In this document: one piece after another, positions 30,396 to 38,243 of the stretch
Numbering within the stretch: the first letter of the stretch is position 1
Layout of the letters: each line of letters opens with the position of its first letter
NCBI GenBank assembly: GCA_027482245.1
Contig: JAIXWG010000057.1
Span: forward strand, 1-38,548
DNA length: 38,548 nt
Source: Acetobacteraceae bacterium
GTDB lineage: Bacteria > Pseudomonadota > Alphaproteobacteria > Acetobacterales > Acetobacteraceae
Reading direction: 5' to 3'
Notes under the pieces: generated by a model
The model's input: the letters and a program-made list of their open reading frames with translations, nothing else
The model's database searches: none
Told to the model about the DNA's origin: nothing
Made by a program: the position numbers and the translations under genes

Positions 30396-31568
30396 TCAGG
30401 CGCCGATGATGGCGCGCAGTTCGAAGGCCAGCCGCAGCCGCTCCGCCGTCGGGTGGTTGCGGTTGGCGAGGATGACGAGGCCGAGGCCCCGTCCCGCCGC
30501 ATAGGCCGCATAGCCCCCGAAGCCGTTGGTCGCGCCGGTCTTGTTCACGAAGGCGCCCACCGGCGGCGGCAGCGGCGGCGACAGCGCCGTGGCGGGGTTC
30601 GGGCCCAGCACCATGCCATCGGCATTCCCGGCGGCGATCGCCTCCGCCGGGGCCGGCGGGGGATACCATTCCCAGATCGCGCCCTGCGTCAGCGCCCCGC
30701 TGCGGAACCGGCCGACCGGCAGCGCGGCGAGGGCGGCGCGCAGCGGCGCGGGCGGGGAGGCCAGGCCCAGCTGCGCCTCCACCAGCCGCAGCAGGTCGGA
30801 CGCCGTGGCTCGCAGGCCATAGGCCTCCCGGTCCAGCGGCCCCGGCGCCAGGCGGATCGGCCGGCCGTCGCGGGTATGGCCCTGCGCATAGGCGTCGCGC
30901 CGCGCTGCCGGCACCTCATGGAAGCTGGCATCGAGGCCGAGCGGACGCAGCACGCGGTCCCGCGCCAGGGTCGCGAAATCGCCCCCCAGCGCCCGCGCCG
31001 CCACGACGCCGAGCAGCCCGATCGAGGGATTCGCATAGGCGCGCACCGTGCCGGGGGGTGCGGGCGGCACCCAGCCGCGGTACCAGGCCGCCGCATCCGC
31101 CCAGGCGTGGATGTCGGCCGGGAATTGCAGCGGCATGCCGCCGGTGCAGTGGGCGGCGAGCTGCAGCAGGGTCAGGCGATCCGTGCCGGGGCCGCTGACC
31201 TCCGGCACGTGCCGGCCGGGCGCATCCTCCCAGCGGAGCGCCCCTTTCTCCACCGCCAGGGCAGCGAGGGCCGCGGTGACCAGCTTGCTGAGCGAGCCCA
31301 GCTCGAACAGCGTCGCCTCCTCCACCGGCAGGCCCCGGGCGGGATCGGCCACGCCGAAGAAGAAGAGGCGACGCCCAGAGGGAGCGATGCCGGGGCTGAC
31401 GAGGCCGATCGCCAGGCCCGGCGCGGCCGTCCGCTCCATGAAGGCGCGCGCCGCCTCCGCCACCCGGGCCTCCAGCGAGGATGCGGCGCGGGTCGTGGCG
31501 GGCAGCGCCGCCGTGGCGAGAAGGCCGGCCGTGACCGCACGGCGGCTGGGATATCGAGCATGGGTCAT
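30396..31568 (-). CDS. ampC: class C (AmpC-type) beta-lactamase or closely related serine hydrolase
   Basis: A 390-residue exported enzyme. The N-terminus, MTHARYPSRRAVTAGLLATA, has a twin-arginine-like SRR motif and a hydrophobic stretch ending ATTRA. The active-site set is complete: Ser92-L-S-Lys95 (FELGSLSKLVTA), Tyr178-A-Asn180 and Lys343-T-G (VNKTGATNGFGGY). The spacings Ser to Tyr (86) and Ser to Lys (251) equal those of E. coli AmpC (64, 150, 315). This strongly favours a true class C enzyme over a generic esterase. There is no divergent LysR-type ampR gene, so expression is probably not inducible by that route. It converges with the methyltransferase gene, 9 bases apart. Confidence 0.88.
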   Translation of the reverse strand: MTHARYPSRRAVTAGLLATAALPATTRAASSLEARVAEAARAFMERTAAPGLAIGLVSPGIAPSGRRLFFFGVADPARGLPVEEATLFELGSLSKLVTAALAALAVEKGALRWEDAPGRHVPEVSGPGTDRLTLLQLAAHCTGGMPLQFPADIHAWADAAAWYRGWVPPAPPGTVRAYANPSIGLLGVVAARALGGDFATLARDRVLRPLGLDASFHEVPAARRDAYAQGHTRDGRPIRLAPGPLDREAYGLRATASDLLRLVEAQLGLASPPAPLRAALAALPVGRFRSGALTQGAIWEWYPPPAPAEAIAAGNADGMVLGPNPATALSPPLPPPVGAFVNKTGATNGFGGYAAYAAGRGLGLVILANRNHPTAERLRLAFELRAIIGA

Positions 31569-31856
31569 GGCCGGGCGGGCTACCAGCGCCCGGGCCGGCG
31601 TCAAAGCGGCTGGCCGGTGGCCCCAGGGTTGCGGAGATGCCGCTTGGCATGGCCAAGGCCCTGGCCCGCCTGGAGAAATCGCCCGGCGGGGCCCTGGCTG
31701 CTCCGCGGGATGTGAGGACGGCATCCCGGCGGGACGCCCCCGCAAACCACGGCCGCGCTAAGAGACGATTCATCGCGATCCCGCAGGATGCGCCCCGGGC
31801 GGCCCCGGGCTGCCCCGCCAGGAGGGCGCACCCGATCTTCAGCGGTGAGCCCTGCC
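31569..31856. other. intergenic region between the beta-lactamase gene and the small ORF
   Basis: 288 bases containing the divergent promoters of ampC and of the genes to the right. No -35/-10 pair close to consensus, no strong hairpin and no further gene was recognised. An AT-richer patch occurs near 31755-31785 (TAAGAGACGATTCATCG). Confidence 0.4.
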
Positions 31857-31973
31857 ATGCCCAGCGCCTACGCCCTCCCCTTCCGCGCCCGCACGCCGGT
31901 GCGCGACTTCCTGCGCAACCTCAAGCGCTGGCTGACCTACAAGCCGCACCGCGCCTATATGCGCGGGCGCTGA
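31857..31973 (+). CDS. small basic protein, 38 residues, unknown function
   Basis: The frame reads MPSAYALPFRARTPV and ends YKPHRAYMRGR. It is strongly basic (Arg/Lys/His about a quarter of residues), with an amphipathic centre VRDFLRNLKRWLTY. A GGTGAG lies about 9 bases upstream of the ATG. It is 44 bases ahead of the GMC oxidoreductase gene in the same direction and could be co-transcribed. No family is recognised. The compact Trp/Tyr-containing composition is unlike random GC-rich frames, but translation is unproven. Confidence 0.4.
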   Translation: MPSAYALPFRARTPVRDFLRNLKRWLTYKPHRAYMRGR

Positions 31974-32017
31974 GGCGCCCCTATCCTCCCCTGTGAAGGG
32001 GACGGGGATCGGACGCC

Positions 32018-33574
32018 TTGCATGACGTGATCGTGGTGGGGGGCGGGTCCGCGGGCGCCGCCCTGGCCGCCAGGCTTTCCGAAAACCCCCGCCGCCGCGT
32101 GCTGCTGCTGGAAGCGGGGCGCGACTGGCGGGCGGCGGAGGCGCCGGCGGCACTCCGCAGCCCCAACATCATCCCCTTCATGCACCACCCCGCCCACCAG
32201 GCCGCATGGCAGTGGCCGGGGCTGATGACGCGCCGCACCCGCACCCAGGAACCCCGCTTCTACTGGCGCGGCCGGGCGCTTGGCGGGTCCTCCACCGTCA
32301 ATGCCCAGATCGCCATCCGCGGCGTGCTCGCGGCCTTCGATGCCTGGGCGGAGGCGGGGTGCGAGGGCTGGTCGGCGGCCAGCGTCATGCCGGTCTTCGA
32401 CGCCATCGAGGATGATGCCGATTTCGGCACGCCCGGCCACAAGCAGGGCGGGCCCCTGCCGGTCTGGCGCATGCCGGCGGAGCGCTGGGGCGCGGTGGAC
32501 CGGGCGCTGCGGGATGCGGCGCTGGAAGCGGGCCATGCCTGGAAGCCCGACCTCAACGCGCCGGAGGGCGAGGGCATCTCCGGCAACCCGATCAACCTGC
32601 GCGACGGCATCCGCGTCACGACCAATGACGGCTACCTGGAACCCGCGCGCGGGCGCCCGAATTTGGAGATCCGCGGGGACGCGCTGGTGGACCGCGTGGT
32701 GTTCGAGGGCCGCCGCGCCCGCGGCGTGCGCGTCCGCTTCGGACAGGGGCCATGGGAGGAGGTGGCGGCGCGGGAGGTCGTGCTCTGCGCCGGTGCCATC
32801 CACTCGCCAGCCCTGCTGATGCGGAGTGGCATCGGGCCCGCCGCCGATCTGCGCGCGCTCGGCATCGAGGTGCTGCACGACCAGCCCTCGGTCGGCGCGC
32901 ATTTCATGGACCACCCGATCCTCCGCGCCAGCCTGGCGCTGAAGCCGGGGCACCGCGCGCAGGGCGCCGATGCGCGCCACACCAATTGCTGCGTGACCTA
33001 TTCCAGCGGCATGGGCGGCGAGCGGGACATGATCCTGATCGCCTACAACCACCGCGGCCTGTCGGAGGATGCCGGCCCCGCGCCGAACGGCGCCATCGGC
33101 GTCGCGCTGTATGACGCGCTGTCGCGCGGCTCGCTCCGCCTCGCCGCCGCCGATCCCGAGGCGCAGCCGGTGGTGGAGGAGAACATGCTGGACCATCCGC
33201 TGGACCGCGCCCGGATGCGGGATGGCGTGCGGCGCCTGGCGCGGCTCTGCGCCCTGGCGCCTGTCGCGGGGATCGCGGAGGCGATCACCTTCGGGGAGAC
33301 GGGGCTGGCGATGGACCAGGCCGCGGCGCTGCCCGATGCGGAGCTGGATGCGGTGATGCTGGCAGAGGCCGGGGACATCCAGCACGCCGCCGGCACCTGC
33401 CGCATGACGGCGCATGAGGATCCGCGCGGCGTGGTGGACCCCGACCTGAAGGTGCGGGGAGTGGAGGGGCTGCGTGTGGCCGACGCCTCCATCATGCCGT
33501 CGGATTGCCGGGCGAACCTGCACTTCACCTGCGTGATGATCGGGGAGATGGCGGCAAGGCGCATGGCCGGGTGA
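32018..33574 (+). CDS. GMC-family oxidoreductase (choline/alcohol dehydrogenase type)
   Basis: A 518-residue FAD flavoprotein. It opens HDVIVVGGGSAGAALAARLS and has the GMC signature GRALGGSSTVNAQIAIRG (about residues 86-103), then VVLCAGAIHSPALLMRSGIG. The catalytic His is in IQHAAGTCRM. The second catalytic position, usually within NTNAPT, reads CRANLHFTCV here, a variant ending. Members oxidise alcohols of choline, glucose or aryl type; no substrate can be given. The likely start is TTG at 32018 with GGGGAT upstream, placing the FAD motif at residue 8; GTG at 32027 is the alternative. Confidence 0.87.
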   Translation: MHDVIVVGGGSAGAALAARLSENPRRRVLLLEAGRDWRAAEAPAALRSPNIIPFMHHPAHQAAWQWPGLMTRRTRTQEPRFYWRGRALGGSSTVNAQIAIRGVLAAFDAWAEAGCEGWSAASVMPVFDAIEDDADFGTPGHKQGGPLPVWRMPAERWGAVDRALRDAALEAGHAWKPDLNAPEGEGISGNPINLRDGIRVTTNDGYLEPARGRPNLEIRGDALVDRVVFEGRRARGVRVRFGQGPWEEVAAREVVLCAGAIHSPALLMRSGIGPAADLRALGIEVLHDQPSVGAHFMDHPILRASLALKPGHRAQGADARHTNCCVTYSSGMGGERDMILIAYNHRGLSEDAGPAPNGAIGVALYDALSRGSLRLAAADPEAQPVVEENMLDHPLDRARMRDGVRRLARLCALAPVAGIAEAITFGETGLAMDQAAALPDAELDAVMLAEAGDIQHAAGTCRMTAHEDPRGVVDPDLKVRGVEGLRVADASIMPSDCRANLHFTCVMIGEMAARRMAG

Positions 33575-33582
33575 CGCGGCGG

Positions 33583-33600
33583 CGCCTGGAACAACAGGCG
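33583..33600 (+). terminator. weak hairpin after the GMC oxidoreductase gene
   Basis: CGCCTG (33583-33588) and CAGGCG (33595-33600) form a 6-bp stem with a GAACAA loop, 8 bases after the stop codon. There is no T-run; termination is tentative. Confidence 0.3.
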
Positions 33601-33664
33601 TCCAGGGTCCTGTCGGGCTGCCTCGCGCCGTAGGATCAGGCTGCGACTCAAGGGAAGGTCGGCG

Positions 33665-35341
33665 TTGAACCGGATGACTGGGCCGAAAGCCACTGGCAGG
33701 GCAGCGATCCCGCTGTCCCCGGCCTCCGCGGCGGCGCTCGACGCGATCCTGGCGGAGAGCGAGGCGCTGCGGCAGGCCGGGGAGCGTGAGCAGGCGCTCG
33801 ACCTGCTGGCGGATGCCTGCCGGCGCCAGGCGGGGCCGGAGGCAGCTGCCCTCGGCCGCGCCTATGTCACGGCGATCCTGGCGGCCTGGGAACAGGGGCC
33901 GCCCGAAAGCGTGCGACAGCTCTCCGCGCGGCTGACGGGGTTCATGGACGCGCACCCCGTGCTCGTCCTGCGGGACCATCGCTGGATCGACGTGGCGCTG
34001 CGGCCAACGCGCCTGCCGGGCGCGCCGGTGCGGGTCCATCTGTGGAAGGCCGTGCTGGCGCAGCCGCCCATCCGGCTGCCGAACCTGTTGCGGATCATGG
34101 GCCACGCGCAGCGCCTCCGCGCGCTGGATGTCATGCTGCTGGCCCTGCCGTTGCTGCTTCGGCACCTGGCGCCGCGCCGTGCCCGCGGCCTGGCGGAGGA
34201 TGCGCCGCATTGGTGCTGGGCGGGCGACATCCACCTGATGCAGGACGAGGGGCCGGAGGCGGAGAATTGCTACCGCATCGCGCTGACGCTCGATGCCGGC
34301 TGCGGCCGCGCCCTGCTGGGCCTGGCGGCGATCGCGATCGACCGGGGCGAACTGGGCGAGGCGGCGGCGCTGGCGCACCGCGCCGCGGAAACGCTGCCCC
34401 GCCGCGCCGCCGAAACGCTGCCCCGCCGCGCCGCGGCGATGCTGCCCCGCCGCGCCGCGGAAACGCTGCCCCACCGCGCCGCGGAAATGCTGCCCCGCCG
34501 CGCCGCGGCGATGCTGGCCGATTGCGAAGAGGCGGAAGCGGCCGCCGCGATCGGCCGGGCGGCCGGCCTGCTGGAGGGGCCACCGGAAGCCAGGGCGCCG
34601 CGGACGATGGCGGTCATCATCTTCTGCCACGCCACGACCAAGCTGCAGCGCAACGCCCACCTGGCGCCCCCCGGCATCGGGCTGCTGGAGGCGTGCTACC
34701 GGTCCCTCCGGGCCGTGGTGGGGGTGCCGGCGGCCGTCCCCGTCACCGTCATCCTCGACCACCGGCCGGGCGAGGTGAACGACGCCTTCCGGGACCGGGT
34801 GGCGCACTTCTGCGCGGCGGAGGGGCTGGCGCTGGTGGTGAACACCGACCACGGCCTGCGGCGGCAATGGCTGGATGCCTTCGACCGCATCCGGGCCGAC
34901 CTGGTGATGGTGGTGGAACAGGACCATGAATTCGTCAGGCCCGGCCCGGGAATGGAGGAGATGCTGGCCCTGTTCGCGGCGCGCCCGGATATCGGCCAGG
35001 TCCGGCTGAACCGGCGCGCGAACATCCGCACGGGCTTCGATCTGATGCTGTCCTGCACCGCGCGGGACGCGACGAGCGGCATCCTGCGCACCGCCCGCTT
35101 CTCCAACACGCCGCAATTCCTGCGGCGCGATTTCTACGACGCGATGGTGCAGCCCCTGATCGTGCAGGGCACGCGGCATGACGGCCGCAACCAGGGCGCC
35201 GGCGGCGTCGAGGAGACGATCAACGTCGTGATGGCCCGGCTGGAGACGCTGATCGGCCTGCCGGCGACGATGCGGCTGTTCGGGCTATCGATCCGGGGCG
35301 AGCTGGGCGAGAAGGCGCGCTGCGTGCATCTCGGCGTCTGA
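33665..35341 (+). CDS. putative glycosyltransferase with helical N-terminal half and octapeptide repeats
   Basis: A 558-residue protein. Residues 20-235 are helical and TPR-like (LRQAGEREQALDLLADAC; CYRIALTLDAGCGRALLG). Residues 238-285 are six tandem octapeptides of the form (R/H)RAA(E/A)(T/M)LP. Residues 310-558 look like a GT-A-type domain: MAVIIFCHATTKLQRNAH, PVTVILDHRPGE and VMVVEQDHEFV, the last resembling a DxD-type metal site. The donor and acceptor are unknown, and the glycosyltransferase call is an inference. TTG at 33665 is the likely start, with GGGAAGG six bases before it; ATG at 33674 is the alternative. Its stop abuts the convergent DUF488 gene with no spacer. Confidence 0.65.
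   Translation: MNRMTGPKATGRAAIPLSPASAAALDAILAESEALRQAGEREQALDLLADACRRQAGPEAAALGRAYVTAILAAWEQGPPESVRQLSARLTGFMDAHPVLVLRDHRWIDVALRPTRLPGAPVRVHLWKAVLAQPPIRLPNLLRIMGHAQRLRALDVMLLALPLLLRHLAPRRARGLAEDAPHWCWAGDIHLMQDEGPEAENCYRIALTLDAGCGRALLGLAAIAIDRGELGEAAALAHRAAETLPRRAAETLPRRAAAMLPRRAAETLPHRAAEMLPRRAAAMLADCEEAEAAAAIGRAAGLLEGPPEARAPRTMAVIIFCHATTKLQRNAHLAPPGIGLLEACYRSLRAVVGVPAAVPVTVILDHRPGEVNDAFRDRVAHFCAAEGLALVVNTDHGLRRQWLDAFDRIRADLVMVVEQDHEFVRPGPGMEEMLALFAARPDIGQVRLNRRANIRTGFDLMLSCTARDATSGILRTARFSNTPQFLRRDFYDAMVQPLIVQGTRHDGRNQGAGGVEETINVVMARLETLIGLPATMRLFGLSIRGELGEKARCVHLGV
34376..34519 (+). repeat. six in-frame 24-bp tandem repeats
   Basis: The unit approximates CGCCGCGCCGCGGAAACGCT plus GCCC and encodes RRAAETLP or close variants, repeated six times without a frame break. 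Units 3 and 6 share the AM variant and units 1, 2 and 4 the ET variant, suggesting duplication of multi-unit blocks. A minisatellite of this kind can change copy number by slippage, altering the length of the linker between the two halves of the protein. Confidence 0.9.
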
Positions 35342-35767
35342 TCACGCCACCAGGTGGTTCACCGGCAGTCCCAGCGCCTCCGCCACCAGGGTCCGGTGGC
35401 AGCGGCGGTGATCGGCTTCCAGGCACAGCAGGCAGACCGGCTCCCGCCCCGCCTGGTCGCGCAGGTCGGCGAGTGCGGCCTGCGCTTCCGTCCCCGCCAG
35501 CGTCGCGGCGAAGATGCGCTTCATGTCGTCGGGCCGGCCTTCCCGCACGGCCTGCCGGCCCTCGGCCGGGGTGCCGAGGGCACGGAGGTGGCGGTAGCCG
35601 ATGCCAACCTCCTCCAGGCTGGCGGAGAGCGCCCGCTTGGCGAAGCCCGGGCGCCGGCTGTTGGCCAGCGCCCGCACATCGACCAGCGTCTTCACCCCGG
35701 CGCCGGTCAGCGCCGCCAGCAGTTTTGCTGGAGTCGTCTCCTCATAGCCGATGGTGAAGACCTTCAT
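35342..35767 (-). CDS. DUF488 domain-containing protein
   Basis: A 141-residue protein beginning MKVFTIGYEETTPAKLLAAL, the usual DUF488 start. It is followed by LVDVRALANSRRPGFAKRAL, IGYRHLRALGTP and the cysteine/histidine motif CLLCLEADHRRCHRTLVAE. The family is widespread and poorly characterised; the Cys-rich motif suggests metal or nucleic-acid binding, which is inference. AGAAGG just before the ATG supports the start at 35767. Its stop codon begins one base after the convergent glycosyltransferase stop, so the two transcripts must overlap at their 3' ends. Confidence 0.85.
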   Translation of the reverse strand: MKVFTIGYEETTPAKLLAALTGAGVKTLVDVRALANSRRPGFAKRALSASLEEVGIGYRHLRALGTPAEGRQAVREGRPDDMKRIFAATLAGTEAQAALADLRDQAGREPVCLLCLEADHRRCHRTLVAEALGLPVNHLVA

Positions 35768-35775
35768 CCTTCTCC

Positions 35776-35912
35776 CCTCAGGCGCCGGGCGGCCCCTCCG
35801 GGGCCTTGGCTCGCCGCACTTGCGGCGGGCCGCATTCCGGGACCCCATGCACGTTGCGAAGCAACGCGCATGGGAACCCGTCGCGGCCTCGGCCGCCGGT
35901 GGCGGCCGCAGG
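35776..35912. repeat. mosaic hairpin repeat, copy 3 (inverted, with a nested insertion)
   Basis: Read on the minus strand, this is the same element as at 3891-4090. Hairpins correspond one to one: GGCCCC-TCC-GGGGCC (35791-35805) has replaced GGCGCC/GGCGCC by a paired change, CGCCGC-ACTT-GCGGCG (35812-35827) keeps the stem with a new loop, and CGGCCGC-CGGTG-GCGGCCG (35890-35908) keeps the stem with a new loop. The fourth stem, GGCCGC (35828-35833) with GCGGCC (35883-35888), now holds about 49 bases in place of its GCAT loop. It lies between maeB and the DUF488 gene. Confidence 0.8.
35844..35874. terminator. strong hairpin nested in the repeat, downstream of maeB
   Basis: CCCATGC-A-CGTTGC (35844-35857) pairs with GCAACG-C-GCATGGG (35861-35874): a 14-position stem with one A/C mismatch and a GAA loop. 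It forms the insertion in copy 3 of the mosaic repeat and is about 60 bases beyond the maeB stop. No T-run follows on either strand. Confidence 0.5.
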
Positions 35913-35933
35913 TTGCCCCGATGACCGATCGCG

Positions 35934-38243
35934 CTACTTCGGCAGCGCGGCGTGGGCCGCGAGGCAGGCGATGTCGAGGATCTGGTTCACCCCCGCCTCC
36001 ATCCCCACGATCTGCACCGGCGCCGAGAGCCCCATCAGCAGCGGCCCGATGGTCTGGGCGGAGGTCAGGCGCGGCGCGGCCTTGGTCAGGATATGCGCGG
36101 CATGGAGGCCGGGCATCACCAGGACATTGGCCGGGCCGGTCAGGCGGCAGAAGGGGTAGAGCTTGGCGCGCAGCTCGGGGTCCAGCGCCACGTCGGCCGC
36201 CATCTCCCCGTCATACTCGAAATCGACCTCCCGCTGGTCGAGCAGCTTCACCGCATCGCGGACATTGCCGGGGATGCTGCCCTTGGGATCGCCGAAGGTG
36301 GAGAAGGACAGGAAGGCTACGCGCGGTTCCTGCCCGATGCGCCGCGCGGCCGCCGCGGCGCGGATCGCGATCTCCGCCAGCGTCGCGGCATCCGGCCGTT
36401 CATGGATGGCGGTGTCCGCCACCAGCACGGTGCCCGACCGCCGCGCCAGCATCAGCGTCAGCCCGAACAGCACCGTGCCCGGCGCCGGGTCGATCGCCAT
36501 GCGCACGCCCTCCAGCGCCGCGGCGTAGCTGCGCGTCACGCCGGTGACCATCGCATCCGCATCGCCATTGCCGACCATGCAGGCGGCGAAGACGTTGCGG
36601 TCCAGGTTCACCAGGCGCTGGCAGTCGCGCAGCAGGAAACCCTCCCGCTGCCGCTTGGCGTAGAGCCATTCGGCATAGGCGCCGTTCTTCTCCGACACGC
36701 GGGCGTTCTGGATCTCGATCCCCTCGCCGAGCGGGATGCCGAGCGAGGCGACGGTCGCGTTCACGCGATCCTCGCGCCCTACCAGGATCGGCGTGCCATA
36801 GCCCGCATTGCGGAAGGCGATGGCGGCGCGGATGACCTTCTCCTCCTCGCCTTCCGCGAAGACCACGCGGCGCGGATGCGCGCGCACACTCTCCGCGATC
36901 GCCTCCATCGCGCCCGCGGTGGCATCGAGCCGGCCGGCCAGATCCCGCGCATAGCGCGCGAGGTCCGTGATCGGCTTGCGCGCCACGCCGCTTTCCATCG
37001 CCGCCTTGGCGACCGCCGGGGAGACGCGGGAGATCAGGCGCGGGTCGAAGGCATTCGGGATGATGTAGTCGGGCCCGAAGCGGAGCGACTTGCCGGCACC
37101 CGCACCCGCCACCTCCTCCGGCACATCCTCCCGCGCCAGCATGGCCAGCGCCTCCGCCGCCGCGACCTTCATCGCGTCGTTGATGGTGCTGGCGCGGACA
37201 TCGAGCGCGCCGCGGAAGATGAAGGGGAAGCCGAGGACGTTGTTGACCTGGTTCGGATAGTCGGACCGGCCCGTCGCCACGATGCAGTCCGGCCGCACGG
37301 CGCGGGCCTCATCCGGCGTGATCTCGGGGTCGGGGTTCGCCATGGCGAAGATCACGGGATTGGGCGCCATGCTGCGCACCATCGCCGGCGTCACCGCGCC
37401 CTTCACGGACAGGCCCATGAAGCAGTCGGCACCCTCCATCGCCTGGGCCAGCGTCCGCGCCGGCGTCTCGACCGCGTGCGCCGACTTCCACTGGTTCATG
37501 CCCTCCGTCCGGCCGCGATAGATCACGCCCTTGGTGTCGGCCAGGATCACGTTCTGCGGGCGGATGCCCATGGCCTTCACGAGCTCGGCACAAGCGACCG
37601 CCGCGGCCCCCGCGCCATTGATCACCAGCTTGACCGACTTCAGGTCGCGCCCCGTCAAATGGCAGGCATTGATCAGCCCCGCGGCCGCCACGATCGCCGT
37701 CCCATGCTGGTCGTCATGGAAGACGGGAATGTCCATCAGCTCCCGCAGCCGCTGCTCGATGACGAAACACTCGGGGGCCTTGATGTCCTCCAGGTTGATG
37801 CCACCGAAGCTCGGGCCGAGATACCGCACGGCATTGACGAAGGCGTCCACATCCTCCGTCGCCACGCACAGATCCATGCTGTCCACATCAGCGAAGCGCT
37901 TGAAGAGCGCGGCCTTGCCCTCCATCACCGGCTTGGACGCCAGCGCGCCCAGGTTGCCGAGCCCCAGCACCGCCGTGCCGTTGCTGATGACAGCCACGAA
38001 ATTGCCCTTCGACGTGTAGTCATAGGCCAGCGACGGATCGCGATGGATCTCGAGGCAAGGCGCCGCCACGCCCGGGCTGTAGGCCAGCGACAGATCGCGC
38101 GCCGTGATCAGCGGCTTGGTAAGGCGGATCTCCAGCTTGCCAGGCCGCCCCTCGGCATGCATGGCGAGCGCCTCCTCACCCGTCACCCGAGCCGTGCGGG
38201 TATCCGCCACCGCCTCGACGGAACCCTTGCGCGCATCATCCAT
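35934..38243 (-). CDS. maeB: NADP-type malic enzyme with phosphotransacetylase-like domain (MaeB)
   Basis: A 769-residue enzyme that decarboxylates malate to pyruvate, feeding gluconeogenesis and NADPH supply. The malic domain (about residues 30-160) has ITARDLSLAYSPGVAAPC, SNGTAVLGLGNLGALASKPV and DIPVFHDDQHGTAIV. The NAD(P) domain has KLVINGAGAAAVACAELVKA and FAMANPDPEITPDEA. After about residue 430 comes the phosphotransacetylase-like regulatory half: RRVVFAEGEEEKVIRAA, MVGNGDADAMVTGVTRSYA, then AQTIGPLLMGLSAPVQI. In relatives this half is catalytically silent and senses acetyl-CoA. The ATG at 38243 is preferred over a TTG ten codons upstream. Length and order are as usual for MaeB. Confidence 0.95.
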   Translation of the reverse strand: MDDARKGSVEAVADTRTARVTGEEALAMHAEGRPGKLEIRLTKPLITARDLSLAYSPGVAAPCLEIHRDPSLAYDYTSKGNFVAVISNGTAVLGLGNLGALASKPVMEGKAALFKRFADVDSMDLCVATEDVDAFVNAVRYLGPSFGGINLEDIKAPECFVIEQRLRELMDIPVFHDDQHGTAIVAAAGLINACHLTGRDLKSVKLVINGAGAAAVACAELVKAMGIRPQNVILADTKGVIYRGRTEGMNQWKSAHAVETPARTLAQAMEGADCFMGLSVKGAVTPAMVRSMAPNPVIFAMANPDPEITPDEARAVRPDCIVATGRSDYPNQVNNVLGFPFIFRGALDVRASTINDAMKVAAAEALAMLAREDVPEEVAGAGAGKSLRFGPDYIIPNAFDPRLISRVSPAVAKAAMESGVARKPITDLARYARDLAGRLDATAGAMEAIAESVRAHPRRVVFAEGEEEKVIRAAIAFRNAGYGTPILVGREDRVNATVASLGIPLGEGIEIQNARVSEKNGAYAEWLYAKRQREGFLLRDCQRLVNLDRNVFAACMVGNGDADAMVTGVTRSYAAALEGVRMAIDPAPGTVLFGLTLMLARRSGTVLVADTAIHERPDAATLAEIAIRAAAAARRIGQEPRVAFLSFSTFGDPKGSIPGNVRDAVKLLDQREVDFEYDGEMAADVALDPELRAKLYPFCRLTGPANVLVMPGLHAAHILTKAAPRLTSAQTIGPLLMGLSAPVQIVGMEAGVNQILDIACLAAHAALPK

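Noticed and set aside
34376..34519. CRISPR-like repeat array
   Set aside because: The units are contiguous without spacers, keep the reading frame and lie inside a coding sequence, so this is a coding minisatellite.
31955..35179. A minus-strand open frame of more than 1000 codons
   Set aside because: It runs antisense to the GMC oxidoreductase and glycosyltransferase-like genes, is rich in Arg/His/Gln/Ala, and shows no family motif. Long antisense frames are expected at this GC content.
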